Part shown: positions 15,191 through 24,242 of the stretch, in pieces
How the letters are laid out: every line of letters begins with the position of its first letter
Numbering within the stretch: the stretch's first letter is position 1
Assembly: GCA_026398255.1 (NCBI GenBank)
Contig: JAPLTG010000030.1
Span: 1 to 50,660 of the forward strand
Origin: Verrucomicrobiota bacterium
GTDB lineage: Bacteria > Verrucomicrobiota > Verrucomicrobiia > Chthoniobacterales > Terrimicrobiaceae
Direction: 5' to 3'
Length of the DNA stretch: 50,660 bases
Program-made: the position numbers and the translations under genes
The notes under the pieces: model-generated
Told to the model about the DNA's origin: nothing
Database searches by the model: none
What the model saw: the letters and a program-made list of their open reading frames with translations, nothing else

Positions 15191-16012
15191 ATGACATCGG
15201 AACCCCACTTCGCGGTCGCCTCGACTTTTTCGCCGCGTTTTAACGCCGTCCTCGTGGAAGCGGACCGCGTGGCGAGGTTGTTTGGGGCCAGACTTTCCGT
15301 GCTCCACGCTGGCGAGCGTTCGGATGATAAAGTGAATTTGTTTCGCGAGTCGTTTGCGGGACTAGGTCGGGAGGAGATTGATATTTACTGGTGCGAGGGA
15401 GCTACACCCGCCGAGGCTCTGGTTGATGCGGCGGCGAGCGAGTATTTCGATTTGTTTATCGCTGGCACGATTGGGCGCCCGGAGGATTTGAGGAATTTCA
15501 CCGGCGCGATTGTTCGCGAGCTTTTCACCCGCACGCCTTGCGATTTGCTTTTGATTCCGAATCCCGAGGAGAAGCCGATCGAAAACCTCAACGCCTGTTT
15601 GCTTGTCGAGGCCTACTCGCCCCGGTGGCGCGCGGCGAAGGATACCCTCCGTGCGCTGAAGCCTGCCAAAATCTCGATCCTCGCGGCTGATAGTCCATTC
15701 GCTCAAGCCCGGCACTCGGGCACTGGAAAGCCCGATGTCGATGGAACGCTCGACGAAATTTGCGAAGACCTCGCTGAGATCACCGAGGAGATCGATGTCC
15801 GTCGTGTGCGATCGAATACCGGATTTATCCTGTGCGACATCATTCAGGAAACGGCGCCCGATTTTTTGCTGGTCGAGTCCGAGTGGAAAAACCGCCAACG
15901 CGTCGTGCCCTCGCACCTCGGTTGGCTGGAGCAGGTCATTCCGAGCCGCTTGTTTCTTTTCGGGAAACCCCCGCGCGGTGTTAAAGAAACGACGACACTG
16001 ATTCAGACTTGA
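15191..16012 (+). CDS. Universal stress protein family, tandem-domain form
   Basis: The 273-residue protein has the UspA alpha/beta fold: AVASTFSPRFNAVLVEADRVARLFGARLSVLHAGE (about 8-43) and the strand-helix DLFIAGTIGRPEDL...RELFTRTPCDLLLIPNP (about 85-125). A second, weaker copy covers about 130-273 (DFLLVESEWKN). The classical ATP loop G-x2-G-x9-G-(S/T) is not clear: the segment reads TIGRPEDLRNFTGAI, so nucleotide binding is doubtful. It is cytosolic and its role is unknown. Confidence 0.85.
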   Translation: MTSEPHFAVASTFSPRFNAVLVEADRVARLFGARLSVLHAGERSDDKVNLFRESFAGLGREEIDIYWCEGATPAEALVDAAASEYFDLFIAGTIGRPEDLRNFTGAIVRELFTRTPCDLLLIPNPEEKPIENLNACLLVEAYSPRWRAAKDTLRALKPAKISILAADSPFAQARHSGTGKPDVDGTLDEICEDLAEITEEIDVRRVRSNTGFILCDIIQETAPDFLLVESEWKNRQRVVPSHLGWLEQVIPSRLFLFGKPPRGVKETTTLIQT

Positions 16013-16021
16013 GCAGGTCGC

Positions 16022-16312
16022 TCACCATTCCACGCCCACGACCGTGAGGCTGCTGGCTTGGTAGGGCGTGCCGCCGGCGATGTCCTTCGATACATTTTTT
16101 TCACCTGTTCCGTAGGAGGCTGGAGCCGCAGGATTCACTGCTTGCCAAGGTTTATCGGTGAAGATTTGAAGCACGATCCCATCAATCGTGGGCTTGAGTT
16201 CCGGAGCCTCCGTGGTGATTTCGCGTTGTGCCCCAACCGGAGCGAGAAATTCCTCGGCGAAGCTGGAGCTTATTGTGAGAGCCAGTGCCAAATGGAAAAA
16301 GAGAGTTTTCAT
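16022..16312 (-). CDS. Small exported protein of unknown function
   Basis: The 96-residue product begins MKTLFFHLALALTISSSFAE, a clear signal peptide cleaved near SFA-EE. The mature 77 residues contain PELKPTIDGIVLQIFTDKPW and end in SLTVVGVEW. It carries no family motif I recognise. The start at ATG 16312 is chosen for the signal peptide. It is convergent with the universal stress gene and divergent from the BamD-like gene. Confidence 0.6.
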   Translation of the reverse strand: MKTLFFHLALALTISSSFAEEFLAPVGAQREITTEAPELKPTIDGIVLQIFTDKPWQAVNPAAPASYGTGEKNVSKDIAGGTPYQASSLTVVGVEW

Positions 16313-16409
16313 GGTTTCAATTAACAGCCGCGCCTCGTTAATGGCAAGCCGACCTAGGGCGTCCTTCTTGACGACTCCCAGCCTACTCCCTAGTTTCCAC
16401 GCCCGAATC

Positions 16410-17597
16410 ATGTCGTTGCGTTTCTTTTTCTCCTGTCTGGTTTTGGGGCTTGCTTTGACCCTGCCAGTCCATTCCCGAAACCCCGAGCCTGCCGAGGAGC
16501 AGACGCCGCGTCGTCCTCAGATGAATTTGAATGCCACGCCGCAGGAGCAGGCGGCCTTTGACGAAGCGGCGGCTTCGGATGACGGCGGATCTGTGACTCG
16601 CCCGATTTCTGCCTACCGCCGCTTCATTAAAAACAACCCCGCCTCCCCGCTCGCGTCCAAAGCGCAGTTCCGCATCGCTGAGATTTATGAGTCCACCGGC
16701 AATGCCTCCAAGGCCTTCGACGCCTACCAGACGCTCGTCACTCAATACCCCGACACGCAGGATTTCGAAAAAGCCGTGGGTCGCCAAGTGGTCATCGCCA
16801 ACGAATACCTCGCCGGAAAAAAACTCACCTTTCTGTGGTTGCCCATCGTTCCCGGGACCGACCGCGCCGAGGAGATGTTCGCCTCCATCGTTAAAAACGC
16901 ACCTTTCAGCAAAAACGCCCCGATCGCGCAGTTCAATCTGGGTGTCACCTACGAGCGCCAAGGCAAATTGAAAGAGGCCTCGAGCGCCTACCAGACCGTT
17001 CTCGACCGGTATCCGAATAGCTCTATCGCCGACGATGCCCTCTACCAGATCGGCTACATTTACATGCGAGTCGGTGAGACGGGGCGTTCGCAGGATCTCT
17101 CGGCACTGGTCTCATCAAAAAACACCTTTGAGGATTTTGTCCTTCAATATCCGGGCAGCGAAAAAACTCCGCAGGCCGAGGACAACATCAAAAAAATCTC
17201 CGGCAAGGAAACCGGCGACCTCATGGACATCGCCAAATTCTACGATCGCTTTAAAAACTACCGTGCGGCCTCGATCTACTACAACGACATCATTCGGCGG
17301 GCGCCGGATTCCGAGAACGCCAAACTCGCCCGCGACCGAGTGCAAGTCCTCCGCAGCGAGGTGGGAGATGACGCGCTGCGCACCGGGCCGGAGCAGTTGC
17401 AAACCGGCGAAACCGCCGCGCTCCGCCGCCGCCTGCAAGCCCAAGTGGAAACCTCTGCCCTCGCTGACTTCAACGGCCCGCCCACCCGCGACATCGTTCC
17501 TGACGAATTGCCCATGGTGAGCAAGCCGCACCTCCGCACGGAATCGCGCGATGTCGCTCCCATGCCGTCCGTCGAACCCTCTCTTCCCGTCGAATGA
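16410..17597 (+). CDS. BamD/YbgF-like exported TPR protein
   Basis: The 395-residue product has a signal peptide (MSLRFFFSCLVLGLALTLPVHS) without a lipobox cysteine, so unlike true BamD it is probably soluble or attached through partners. TPR-like repeats follow from about residue 68 to 325 with the BamD pattern: PISAYRRFIKNNPASPLASK, AYQTLVTQYPDT, AYQTVLDRYPNSSIADDALY, FVLQYPGSE and YYNDIIRRAPDSENA. BamD helps fold outer-membrane beta-barrels. The gene overlaps lptE by ATGA, which supports an outer-membrane assembly role. The proline-rich tail (about 345-395) has no known motif. Confidence 0.75.
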   Translation: MSLRFFFSCLVLGLALTLPVHSRNPEPAEEQTPRRPQMNLNATPQEQAAFDEAAASDDGGSVTRPISAYRRFIKNNPASPLASKAQFRIAEIYESTGNASKAFDAYQTLVTQYPDTQDFEKAVGRQVVIANEYLAGKKLTFLWLPIVPGTDRAEEMFASIVKNAPFSKNAPIAQFNLGVTYERQGKLKEASSAYQTVLDRYPNSSIADDALYQIGYIYMRVGETGRSQDLSALVSSKNTFEDFVLQYPGSEKTPQAEDNIKKISGKETGDLMDIAKFYDRFKNYRAASIYYNDIIRRAPDSENAKLARDRVQVLRSEVGDDALRTGPEQLQTGETAALRRRLQAQVETSALADFNGPPTRDIVPDELPMVSKPHLRTESRDVAPMPSVEPSLPVE

Positions 17598-18100
17598 AAA
17601 CCCGTCTCGCCTTTCTCCTCGCGATCTCGATCACTCTAGCCGGCTGCGGTTACAAGCTCGGCGAAGTGCGGCCCACGCCCATGCGCTCCGTTCGCAGCCT
17701 AGCGGTGCCGAATTTCAAGAACAACACCTTCGAGTCCCGCATCGAGGTGCTTTTTGCCGATACGCTCGTCAAAAAACTCCAACAGGACGGCACCTACCGC
17801 GTCGTCAATACGAAGCAAGCCGACGCCGTGTTGTATTGCACGATCGAGAAAATCGAACGAGGCGCTCTTCGCTCGGTTCAGAACAATGTTCTTGCGACCA
17901 GTGAATACAGTCTGATTGTTACCGCTCGCTTTGAAGTCGTCGATGAAGGCACGGGTCGCGTGCTCATGCAGGGCCAAGCCATCGGCCGGACTTCCTTCTT
18001 CAGCGGAAACGACCTCCAAACGCTCGAGCGCCAAGGCCTCTCGAACGCCGCAATCGACCTAGCCGAAAACCTCACCACCCGCCTTTCGGAAGGCTGGTGA
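17594..18100 (+). CDS. lptE: LPS-assembly lipoprotein LptE
   Basis: LptE plugs the LptD barrel and helps insert lipopolysaccharide into the outer membrane. The 168-residue product starts with a lipoprotein signal ending in LAGC (Cys18). GYKLGEVRP follows, then the LptE-like strand SVRSLAVPNFKNNTFESRIE and the C-terminal helix around GLSNAAIDLAENLTTRL. This matches the LptE/RlpB-like family seen outside Proteobacteria. It is coupled to the upstream BamD-like gene by a four-base overlap. Confidence 0.85.
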   Translation: MKTRLAFLLAISITLAGCGYKLGEVRPTPMRSVRSLAVPNFKNNTFESRIEVLFADTLVKKLQQDGTYRVVNTKQADAVLYCTIEKIERGALRSVQNNVLATSEYSLIVTARFEVVDEGTGRVLMQGQAIGRTSFFSGNDLQTLERQGLSNAAIDLAENLTTRLSEGW

Positions 18101-18116
18101 TTGCTCGCCGCTCCTT

Positions 18117-18812
18117 GTGCTGAGCGTTGTTCCAACCCCCATCGGCAACCGGCAGGATATCACTCTCCGCGCCATAGAGACGCTCCAATCCGCAGATCTC
18201 GTCGCTGCGGAAGACACCCGCCACAGCGGGCTGCTCCTCCAGCATCTCGGCATCAAAAAGCCATTCGTCAGCCTCCACGGGCACAACGAAGCCTCGCGTT
18301 GCAGCGAGCTGGCGGACCTCATGGCTAATGGCACCCATGTGGCTTTGATTACCGATGCGGGCATGCCAGGAATTTCCGACCCCGGACACCGCCTGATCAG
18401 GACCTGCATCGAGCGTGGATTGCCCGTCTCTGTTTTACCCGGCCCCTCGGCCGTTCTAACCGCGCTTGTCGGTTCCGGGTTTCCCTGCGATCGGTTTTTC
18501 TTCGGTGGATTCCTACCCGTCAAAAGCGGTCGCCGCGCTCGCGAACTCACCGAAGCCTCGGCGCGCGATGAAACCGCCATCTTTTTTGAGTCACCCCACC
18601 GGTTGGAAAAAACCCTCGCGGCTCTTGTGGAAATCATTCCCAACCGCTCCGTGTGTGTGGCTCGCGAGTTGACAAAAACCTTCGAAGAATTTCGTCGCGG
18701 AACTCCGGTCGAGCTTCTCGCTCATTTTCAAAAACACCCGCCCAAGGGCGAGATCACGCTTCTCATCGCTCCAGAGCCAAAGAAGCGTCGCCCCGCTGCT
18801 GAGGAGGAATGA
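18117..18812 (+). CDS. rsmI: 16S rRNA (cytidine(1402)-2'-O)-methyltransferase RsmI
   Basis: RsmI methylates the ribose of C1402 in the ribosomal P site. The 231-residue product has the SAM-binding signatures of the family: VVPTPIGNRQDITLRA (4-19), AAEDTRHSGLLL (29-40), LITDAGMPGISDPG (76-89) and VLPGPSAVLTAL (103-114). The C-terminal EFRRGTPVEL region is also typical. It starts with GTG at 18117; no ATG lies before the first motif and no clear ribosome-binding site is visible. It overlaps the next gene by ATGA. Confidence 0.95.
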   Translation: MLSVVPTPIGNRQDITLRAIETLQSADLVAAEDTRHSGLLLQHLGIKKPFVSLHGHNEASRCSELADLMANGTHVALITDAGMPGISDPGHRLIRTCIERGLPVSVLPGPSAVLTALVGSGFPCDRFFFGGFLPVKSGRRARELTEASARDETAIFFESPHRLEKTLAALVEIIPNRSVCVARELTKTFEEFRRGTPVELLAHFQKHPPKGEITLLIAPEPKKRRPAAEEE

Positions 18813-19288
18813 AAAATCTTCTTCCGCCCCTGCTCCCGCACGAACGATGGCTGCGGGTCGGATGTGCGGCGCTGGTGGGATTGGCTTTTGTTTTTTTGGC
18901 GGTTCACACCGCGCTTCCGGCCTTGCCGTGCGGGTTTCGCAGCTTGACGGGATTGCCGTGTGCGATGTGTGGCGGCACGCGATCAGCCTCTGCTCTCCTC
19001 TCTGGCGATTGGCGGCAGGCTCTTTATCTCAATGCTCTTTCGATCCCGGTTTTGAGCGGAGCGTTGTTGGTTGCCGGAGTTGCCCTATTAGAAAGCATGA
19101 GAGGCCGTGCGTTTACCGATTGGAACCCATGGAAACGACGGCTGGGAAAATTTATCCCCGTGACTCTTTTGGTCCTCGTCGGCTGGTGGATTCCCCATTT
19201 GATCGTCGCTCTGAAAACTCCGAAGCACGAATTAATCGACCTCCGAAACCCCATCGCCGCGAAGGCTGCGGCTTGGTTACGCCAATAG
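18809..19288 (+). CDS. DUF2752 membrane protein
   Basis: The 159-residue protein has three membrane segments (about 16-38, 70-92, 112-130) and the DUF2752 hallmark PCGFRSLTGLPCAMCGGTRS (40-59) with cysteines 41, 51 and 54. The role of the family is unknown; the cysteines suggest metal binding or a disulfide at the membrane. It follows rsmI with a four-base overlap, and its 3' end overlaps the convergent methyltransferase gene by 12 bases. Confidence 0.88.
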   Translation: MKNLLPPLLPHERWLRVGCAALVGLAFVFLAVHTALPALPCGFRSLTGLPCAMCGGTRSASALLSGDWRQALYLNALSIPVLSGALLVAGVALLESMRGRAFTDWNPWKRRLGKFIPVTLLVLVGWWIPHLIVALKTPKHELIDLRNPIAAKAAAWLRQ

Positions 19289-20350
19289 AAACAACGCCGC
19301 CAACTCGATCTCGGCGGTTTGTGGGAACATGTCGATCGGTTGAACGCGGGAGAGCGTGTAGCGTTCGAGAAACTTGGCGGCGTCTCGTGAGAAGGTCGCG
19401 GGATCACAGGAGACATAGACGATTCTCGCCGGGGGATTTTCCAAAATAGTCCGCGCCACATCGGGCGAGAGCCCCTCGGCAGGCGGGTCTAAGAGAAGCG
19501 TGGTTTCACCCAGAGGGGCCTCCGCAAGAATTCCGGCCAACGAGTTTTCCACCGCGCCGGGAAGGTAGGTTTCCTTCTCGGTCGCCGTTCGCCGCGCTTC
19601 GGCTACGGCGCCTTGGCTCCATTCGAGTCCGGTGATTTTTTGAAAAGGAACAATCAATCGTTTCGCAAAAAAACCTGAGCCGCAGTAGGCGTCGATGAGG
19701 AAATCCCCGGTGCCGGCCATTGCGACCACAGTCTCGGCGAGGAGTTCTGCCGCCGCCGTATTGACCTGTGAGAAGCCGCGCGGGGCTTCGGGTTCGCGGA
19801 GAGTGAGGCGATTCTCGCCGCGCGGGGGATTTTTTCGGAGATCGGCAAGCTGGGCATTCACTGCATCCGTGGCGAGCGGGCATTCGGCGACATCGACGAG
19901 TTGGTGGGATTTGCGGTGGTAAAACCCGATCCGCTGTTGATCGAGGTGGATCGAGATGCGGTTTCGGTAGGCCCACTGGCTGGGCGAGGGGAGCATGGAA
20001 TCCACGGGGGCATCGGGAATTTTTGCCATGCGGCGAAGGAGATCGCGGACTTGGGAGGTTTTGACTTCGAGCTGAAGATCGTAAGTGGCGTGCTGTAGGG
20101 CGCAGCCGCCGCACTCGCCATAAACCGGGCACTTTGGTGTCACCCGGCGGGGCGAGGCTTCGAGAATCCGGACGACCTCGGCCTCGGCGTGGTTTTTCTT
20201 TTCCTTTGTGATCCGCGTGAGAACGCGTTCGCCCGGGAGTGTTCCATGCACAAAACAAACCCGTCCATCGGGAAGTCGGCCCACGCCAGCACCTCCATAG
20301 CCGAGGCTTTCGATCGTGAGGGTGGCTTCGGATGGAGTTGATGAATTCAT
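19277..20350 (-). CDS. RlmD/TrmA-family RNA (uracil-5)-methyltransferase
   Basis: The 357-residue enzyme has an N-terminal TRAM-like RNA-binding domain (about 8-65) and iron-sulfur cysteines C74, C80, C83 (CPVYGECGGC) with C157 as the likely fourth ligand. The SAM domain has DAYCGSGFFAK (220-230). The uracil nucleophile is C315 in VYVSCDPATFSRD. It would make 5-methyluridine in 23S rRNA or tRNA. It is shorter than E. coli RlmD (433), so the exact target is uncertain. The start at ATG 20350 overlaps the GT4 stop as ATGA; longer frames upstream are antisense readings. Confidence 0.9.
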   Translation of the reverse strand: MNSSTPSEATLTIESLGYGGAGVGRLPDGRVCFVHGTLPGERVLTRITKEKKNHAEAEVVRILEASPRRVTPKCPVYGECGGCALQHATYDLQLEVKTSQVRDLLRRMAKIPDAPVDSMLPSPSQWAYRNRISIHLDQQRIGFYHRKSHQLVDVAECPLATDAVNAQLADLRKNPPRGENRLTLREPEAPRGFSQVNTAAAELLAETVVAMAGTGDFLIDAYCGSGFFAKRLIVPFQKITGLEWSQGAVAEARRTATEKETYLPGAVENSLAGILAEAPLGETTLLLDPPAEGLSPDVARTILENPPARIVYVSCDPATFSRDAAKFLERYTLSRVQPIDMFPQTAEIELAALFLLA

Positions 20351-21543
20351 GGCGAGTAGTGGTTCACGACCTCGGTGTAGATGTTGAATAGTCGACTGAA
20401 GGCGCTCTTCCAGGAATAGCGTTCGCGGGCCTCCATGCTGGCGGCGAGGCCGGCAGCGGGGAGGTTTTGGGTGAACTTTCGCTCGATCGCTCCAGCCAAG
20501 GCGGCGGGGGAGTTTTCCGTGGCCCAATGTTTCTGGTCGGTGAAAATGATGCGGTCCATGTAGCTGCCTTTGATTCCCACAACAGGAGTTCCGCTGGCTT
20601 GGCTCTCGAGTGCGACAAGACCGAAAGTCTCTTGCACGCCGGGATGAACGAAGAGGTCCGCCGCGCGATAGAGCGAGGCGAGTTCGTGGGGGTCTGGGCA
20701 AAACGAGAGCCAATGAACGGCGTGGGTTTCCTCGCGGAGGCTTTGAACCAAGGCCCGCTGGGTTCCATCGCCCACGCAGAGGAGAAAATATTTCCCGGGC
20801 TCGCGGGCATGAAGCAGCGAGAATGCCTCAAAAAGAGTCCGCACATTTTTTTCCGAGGCGAGCCGGCCGACATAAAGTAGGAGCCGCGCTTCGGGGGGGA
20901 TTTCCAGTTTCGCTCGGGTGGCGGCGCGATCAGGGATGTCCGGGACGAAAACCTCGGCGTCCACTCCGAGATCGACGGTGTGGATTTGCTCAACACCCCA
21001 GCCGGAGAGCACCTTGGCCAGCACCGGGCTGGGAACGAGGGTGCATTCGAAGCGGTTGTAGAGCGTGGTGACATACTTTCGGCAAATCTCGTCGGTTATC
21101 GAAACGGCGAGCGGGCCGAAATATTTGGCGATGGTGCGAAAGTAGGCTTCCGGAAAGTGGGAGTGGTAAAAGCCGACCACGGGAATATCCAAGCCGCGCC
21201 CCGAGGCGATGGCTTTCCAGGCGACTTGGTAGGGGTCACCGGACTCGATGATGTCTGGGAGTTCCTTTTCCAAAACCTCCTCGATGAGGTGGAGTTTGGT
21301 GAGTGCCCGGTAGCGGGAGGTGCGAGAGAGGAGAGGGGAGGCAATCGTGTAGGTGCGAATGAGGTCGTCGCCGAAGGATTCCGTTTTTTCTCCCGGAACG
21401 ATGATGATGTGTCGGCAGTCAGGCCGGTGCTTTCGCAGATACGCGCCCTTTTGCTCAATGTAGCGCCGCACCCCACCGCTCACGGGGGAGTAGAACTGCG
21501 TGAGATCGCAGATCTTGAGCGGTCGCTTTTGGGGTGAAATCAC
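20347..21543 (-). CDS. Glycosyltransferase family 4 (GT-B)
   Basis: The 398-residue protein has the GT-B layout: N-terminal acceptor domain with a glycine loop (FYSPVSGGVRRYIE, 17-30), then VGRLASEKNVRTLFEAF and the nucleotide-sugar site FVHPGVQETFGLVALESQA with its E-x7-E pair. These are retaining group 1 glycosyltransferases acting on lipids, polysaccharides or small molecules; the substrate cannot be read here. It is translationally coupled to the downstream methyltransferase, and its start is near the stop of trxB (9 bases). Confidence 0.9.
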   Translation of the reverse strand: MISPQKRPLKICDLTQFYSPVSGGVRRYIEQKGAYLRKHRPDCRHIIIVPGEKTESFGDDLIRTYTIASPLLSRTSRYRALTKLHLIEEVLEKELPDIIESGDPYQVAWKAIASGRGLDIPVVGFYHSHFPEAYFRTIAKYFGPLAVSITDEICRKYVTTLYNRFECTLVPSPVLAKVLSGWGVEQIHTVDLGVDAEVFVPDIPDRAATRAKLEIPPEARLLLYVGRLASEKNVRTLFEAFSLLHAREPGKYFLLCVGDGTQRALVQSLREETHAVHWLSFCPDPHELASLYRAADLFVHPGVQETFGLVALESQASGTPVVGIKGSYMDRIIFTDQKHWATENSPAALAGAIERKFTQNLPAAGLAASMEARERYSWKSAFSRLFNIYTEVVNHYSP

Positions 21544-21552
21544 TCGTTGGGT

Positions 21553-22470
21553 TTACTCCGAGTCGGCCAGCCAACGCTCGGCGTCGATAGCGGCGGCGCA
21601 GCCTTGGCCGGCTGCCGTGATCGCTTGGCGATAGACATGGTCGGCGACATCGCCGGCCGCAAAGACCCCATCAACTCCTGTCTGGGTGCCTTGTTTTTGG
21701 ATGAGGTAGCCGTTTTCATCGACGGGTAGGGCATGGCGGAACGGAGCGGTATTTGGCTCGTGGCCGATCGCGACAAAAACACATTTCAAGGCCAACTCGG
21801 AGACCGAGCCGTCTTGGAGATTCTTGAGCTTGACCCCGCGCACTTCGCCGGCTTCGTCCGTGAGATAGCCTGTGACGGTGCTGTTCCAGACCGGTTTGAT
21901 TTTCGGATTCGCGAGGGCTCGGTCGGCCATGATTTTCGAGGCGCGTAGCGAGTCGCGGCGGTGGATCAGATAAACCTCCGAGGCGAAGCGTGTGAGGAAT
22001 GTGGCTTCCTCGCAGGCCGAGTCGCCGCCGCCGACCACGCAGACCGGAACATTACGGTAAAATGCCCCGTCGCATGTGGCACAGGAGGTGAGGCCGTGGC
22101 CGATGAGGGTCTTCTCGCCCTCGATGTCGAGATATCGGGGGGAGGCGCCGCTGGCGATTATGAGGGCCTTGGTTTCGATCCATTGGCCGTCAATTTTCAA
22201 ACGGTGAGGCTTCCCGGGCTGGAATTCCTCGACTACGCCGTATTGAAAGCGGGATCCGAATTTTTCCGCCTGCTTCTTCATTCGCATGATGAGATCAGGG
22301 CCGTCCACGCCGTCGGGGAAGCCTGGAAAATTCTCCACCGCGGTCGTCGTTGTCAACTGGCCCCCGGGAAGTCGTCCCTCAAGAACAAGAGGGGTGAGGT
22401 TAGCGCGGGCGGTGTAAATGGCGGCGGTGAGTCCGGCACAGCCGGTGCCGACGATGATGACATTCTCCAT
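21553..22470 (-). CDS. trxB: Thioredoxin reductase
   Basis: The flavoenzyme passes electrons from NADPH to thioredoxin. The 305-residue product has the redox pair Cys130/Cys133 in SCATCDG, the FAD motif GTGCAGLTAAIYTARA (8-23), the NADPH motif VVGGGDSACEEA, HRRDSLRAS and the C-terminal FAD motif GVFAAGDVAD. The usual GxGPAG is GTGCAG here, putting a cysteine (Cys11) beside the FAD; this is uncommon but does not remove a catalytic residue. It precedes GT4. Confidence 0.96.
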   Translation of the reverse strand: MENVIIVGTGCAGLTAAIYTARANLTPLVLEGRLPGGQLTTTTAVENFPGFPDGVDGPDLIMRMKKQAEKFGSRFQYGVVEEFQPGKPHRLKIDGQWIETKALIIASGASPRYLDIEGEKTLIGHGLTSCATCDGAFYRNVPVCVVGGGDSACEEATFLTRFASEVYLIHRRDSLRASKIMADRALANPKIKPVWNSTVTGYLTDEAGEVRGVKLKNLQDGSVSELALKCVFVAIGHEPNTAPFRHALPVDENGYLIQKQGTQTGVDGVFAAGDVADHVYRQAITAAGQGCAAAIDAERWLADSE

Positions 22471-22518
22471 AGGGCCGCGAAGTAAACACGATCCCTGCGG
22501 CTCTGCGAAACCAATAAT

Positions 22519-22947
22519 TCAGAGTCCGAGCGAGAGACTGGCGGGGAATCCGGCAGGGAGGCGGACGGGTTTGCCTGTGGATACCTGAACGAGTGCCAGA
22601 GCCTGACGGGAGGAGGCGAGAACGGCATTGTCGGAGGCGCGGAGAACCTCGAATTCCACCCAAAACCGGATGCCGCTCCACTCGGTCACCCGACCCTCGA
22701 CTCGAAGGATTTCGCCGAGCTTTGCGGGGCGTTTGTAATCAATCTCGGTGCGGGTGACGACCGCATGGATGCCGGTGCGCTGGATTTCCTCAAAGTTCAT
22801 GCCCATCTGGATCGCGAGCATCGTGCGGGCCGTCTCGATGAAGCGCAGGTAAACGATGTTGTGCACCACGCCGCCGGCATCGGTGTCGAAATACATCACG
22901 CGAACCTCGGTGGAGATGCGGCAGTTTTCAGGAATCGTCTGGCTCAT
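22519..22947 (-). CDS. ybgC: YbgC-type acyl-CoA thioesterase (hotdog fold)
   Basis: The 142-residue protein carries the YbgC signature YFDTDAGGVVHNIVYLRF (19-36) with the catalytic Asp23, then ETAR and the hotdog core strand HAVVTRTEIDYKRPAKLGEIL. Such enzymes hydrolyse acyl-CoA or acyl-ACP and in Proteobacteria sit by the tol-pal genes, which are not here. It lies about 50 bases upstream of trxB on the same strand. Confidence 0.92.
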   Translation of the reverse strand: MSQTIPENCRISTEVRVMYFDTDAGGVVHNIVYLRFIETARTMLAIQMGMNFEEIQRTGIHAVVTRTEIDYKRPAKLGEILRVEGRVTEWSGIRFWVEFEVLRASDNAVLASSRQALALVQVSTGKPVRLPAGFPASLSLGL

Positions 22948-22993
22948 GGCGCGAAGGGAATCACAAGCTTCGCAAGCCCGCGACGGATTTTTG

Positions 22994-24097
22994 TCACAGG
23001 TTCAAATAGCTGGTGCCGACCCACCGAGATACGAGGGCCTCCCATTCATTTGAGGAGGTGAGATCAAGCAGGCTCTGGTTGATTTTTTCAAAGTCCGGAT
23101 GATTGCTTCGCACCGGAATCGCCATGAGCGAATTACGGATGGTAATTTCAGGAATCACAAATTTCTGTGCCGGGGAGGCCTTTGCGAATTGGCGTTGAAG
23201 ATACTGTAGCGAAATTTTATCCGCCACAGTTGCATCTACTTCCTTTCGCATCATGGCCTCGAGTGCTTCTTCAATAGTTTCAAAGGGAACGACATTAACC
23301 CCGAAGCGGGTAGCCAGTTTTTCCAATTCGGAGCCCTTCAAAACCCCGCAGGTCATGTTATGAAAATCCGAAAGTCTGCTGAACGAGTTGTTCAGCCGAG
23401 AGGCGGCCATGCTGGAGGCGACAGTGGCGGTGAATGCAGAAACCAGAAGCACGCCGACAAACATCCAGCAAATGGCGATGAATCGTCCCAATAAAGTCCT
23501 CGGTGTTTTATCTCCGTAGCCGACCGTGGTCATCGTGACGGCGGAAAACCACAATGCGGCACCGATGCCATGGATGCCGCCTTGGAAATGTCCCGCATGG
23601 TGGCGCCTTTCGACAAGCCAGATCAGAAGGCTCACCACCAGCATCAATACCAAAATGCCAATGACAAATTGCCCGACAGTCCAATTCAAAAAATCATCGA
23701 TCGCCTCACTCCAAAGAAACTTCCAGGGACGCTCTCGCACGGCAATGGCGACAGGTGAAATCAAGAAAGGCTGAGTAAAATCCATGACCTTCTCGTCATC
23801 GGCTGTGACGCTGATCTCGCCGATGGCTGCATCAAGCGATCCGTTGGCCACTCCTTTGCGGATCATTTCAAAAGGAACCTCGACCAACTCGTATTCCAGC
23901 CCGGCTCGCTCGGCGACTTCCTTCCAGACTTCCACCGACAGGCCGGTCCAAGAACCGTTGGGATTTTTAAAACAGAACGGAGGTTTATCGTGGGCTCCGA
24001 CTTTCAGCGGGGCGCTGTGAAGAGTTGTGGTGATGAAGAACAAAAACCACGCGAGGCGCAGGAGTGATCGTGCTTTGGCAGGGAGTGTTGAGATCAT
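22994..24097 (-). CDS. GluR0-like ligand-gated potassium channel (bacterial ionotropic glutamate receptor)
   Basis: The 367-residue protein has a signal peptide (about 1-28) and a periplasmic solute-binding domain of the family-3 amino-acid type. That domain is split into S1 (about 30-125, with FCFKNPNGSWTGLSVEVWKE) and S2 (about 240-367, ending SRWVGTSYLNL). Between them lie a first span (about 140-162), a pore helix and the potassium filter TTVGYGD (190-196), and a second span (about 203-226). This is the layout of Synechocystis GluR0: ligand binding outside, a potassium-selective tetrameric pore in the membrane. It is divergent from the CYTH-Nudix gene with 145 bases between. Confidence 0.9.
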   Translation of the reverse strand: MISTLPAKARSLLRLAWFLFFITTTLHSAPLKVGAHDKPPFCFKNPNGSWTGLSVEVWKEVAERAGLEYELVEVPFEMIRKGVANGSLDAAIGEISVTADDEKVMDFTQPFLISPVAIAVRERPWKFLWSEAIDDFLNWTVGQFVIGILVLMLVVSLLIWLVERRHHAGHFQGGIHGIGAALWFSAVTMTTVGYGDKTPRTLLGRFIAICWMFVGVLLVSAFTATVASSMAASRLNNSFSRLSDFHNMTCGVLKGSELEKLATRFGVNVVPFETIEEALEAMMRKEVDATVADKISLQYLQRQFAKASPAQKFVIPEITIRNSLMAIPVRSNHPDFEKINQSLLDLTSSNEWEALVSRWVGTSYLNL

Positions 24098-24242
24098 GGA
24101 TGCTTAGGAAATTAGTCGTGCCTAATTCGCTTCGCCATCCTGATTTCGATTTTGCTTCGGATCGGGGCGCGGGCTTGCCTAGGACATCGACGCGGGAAGT
24201 TTGAGATGGCATGTTTCGTCTCGAGATTGAGCAACCTTCCAA

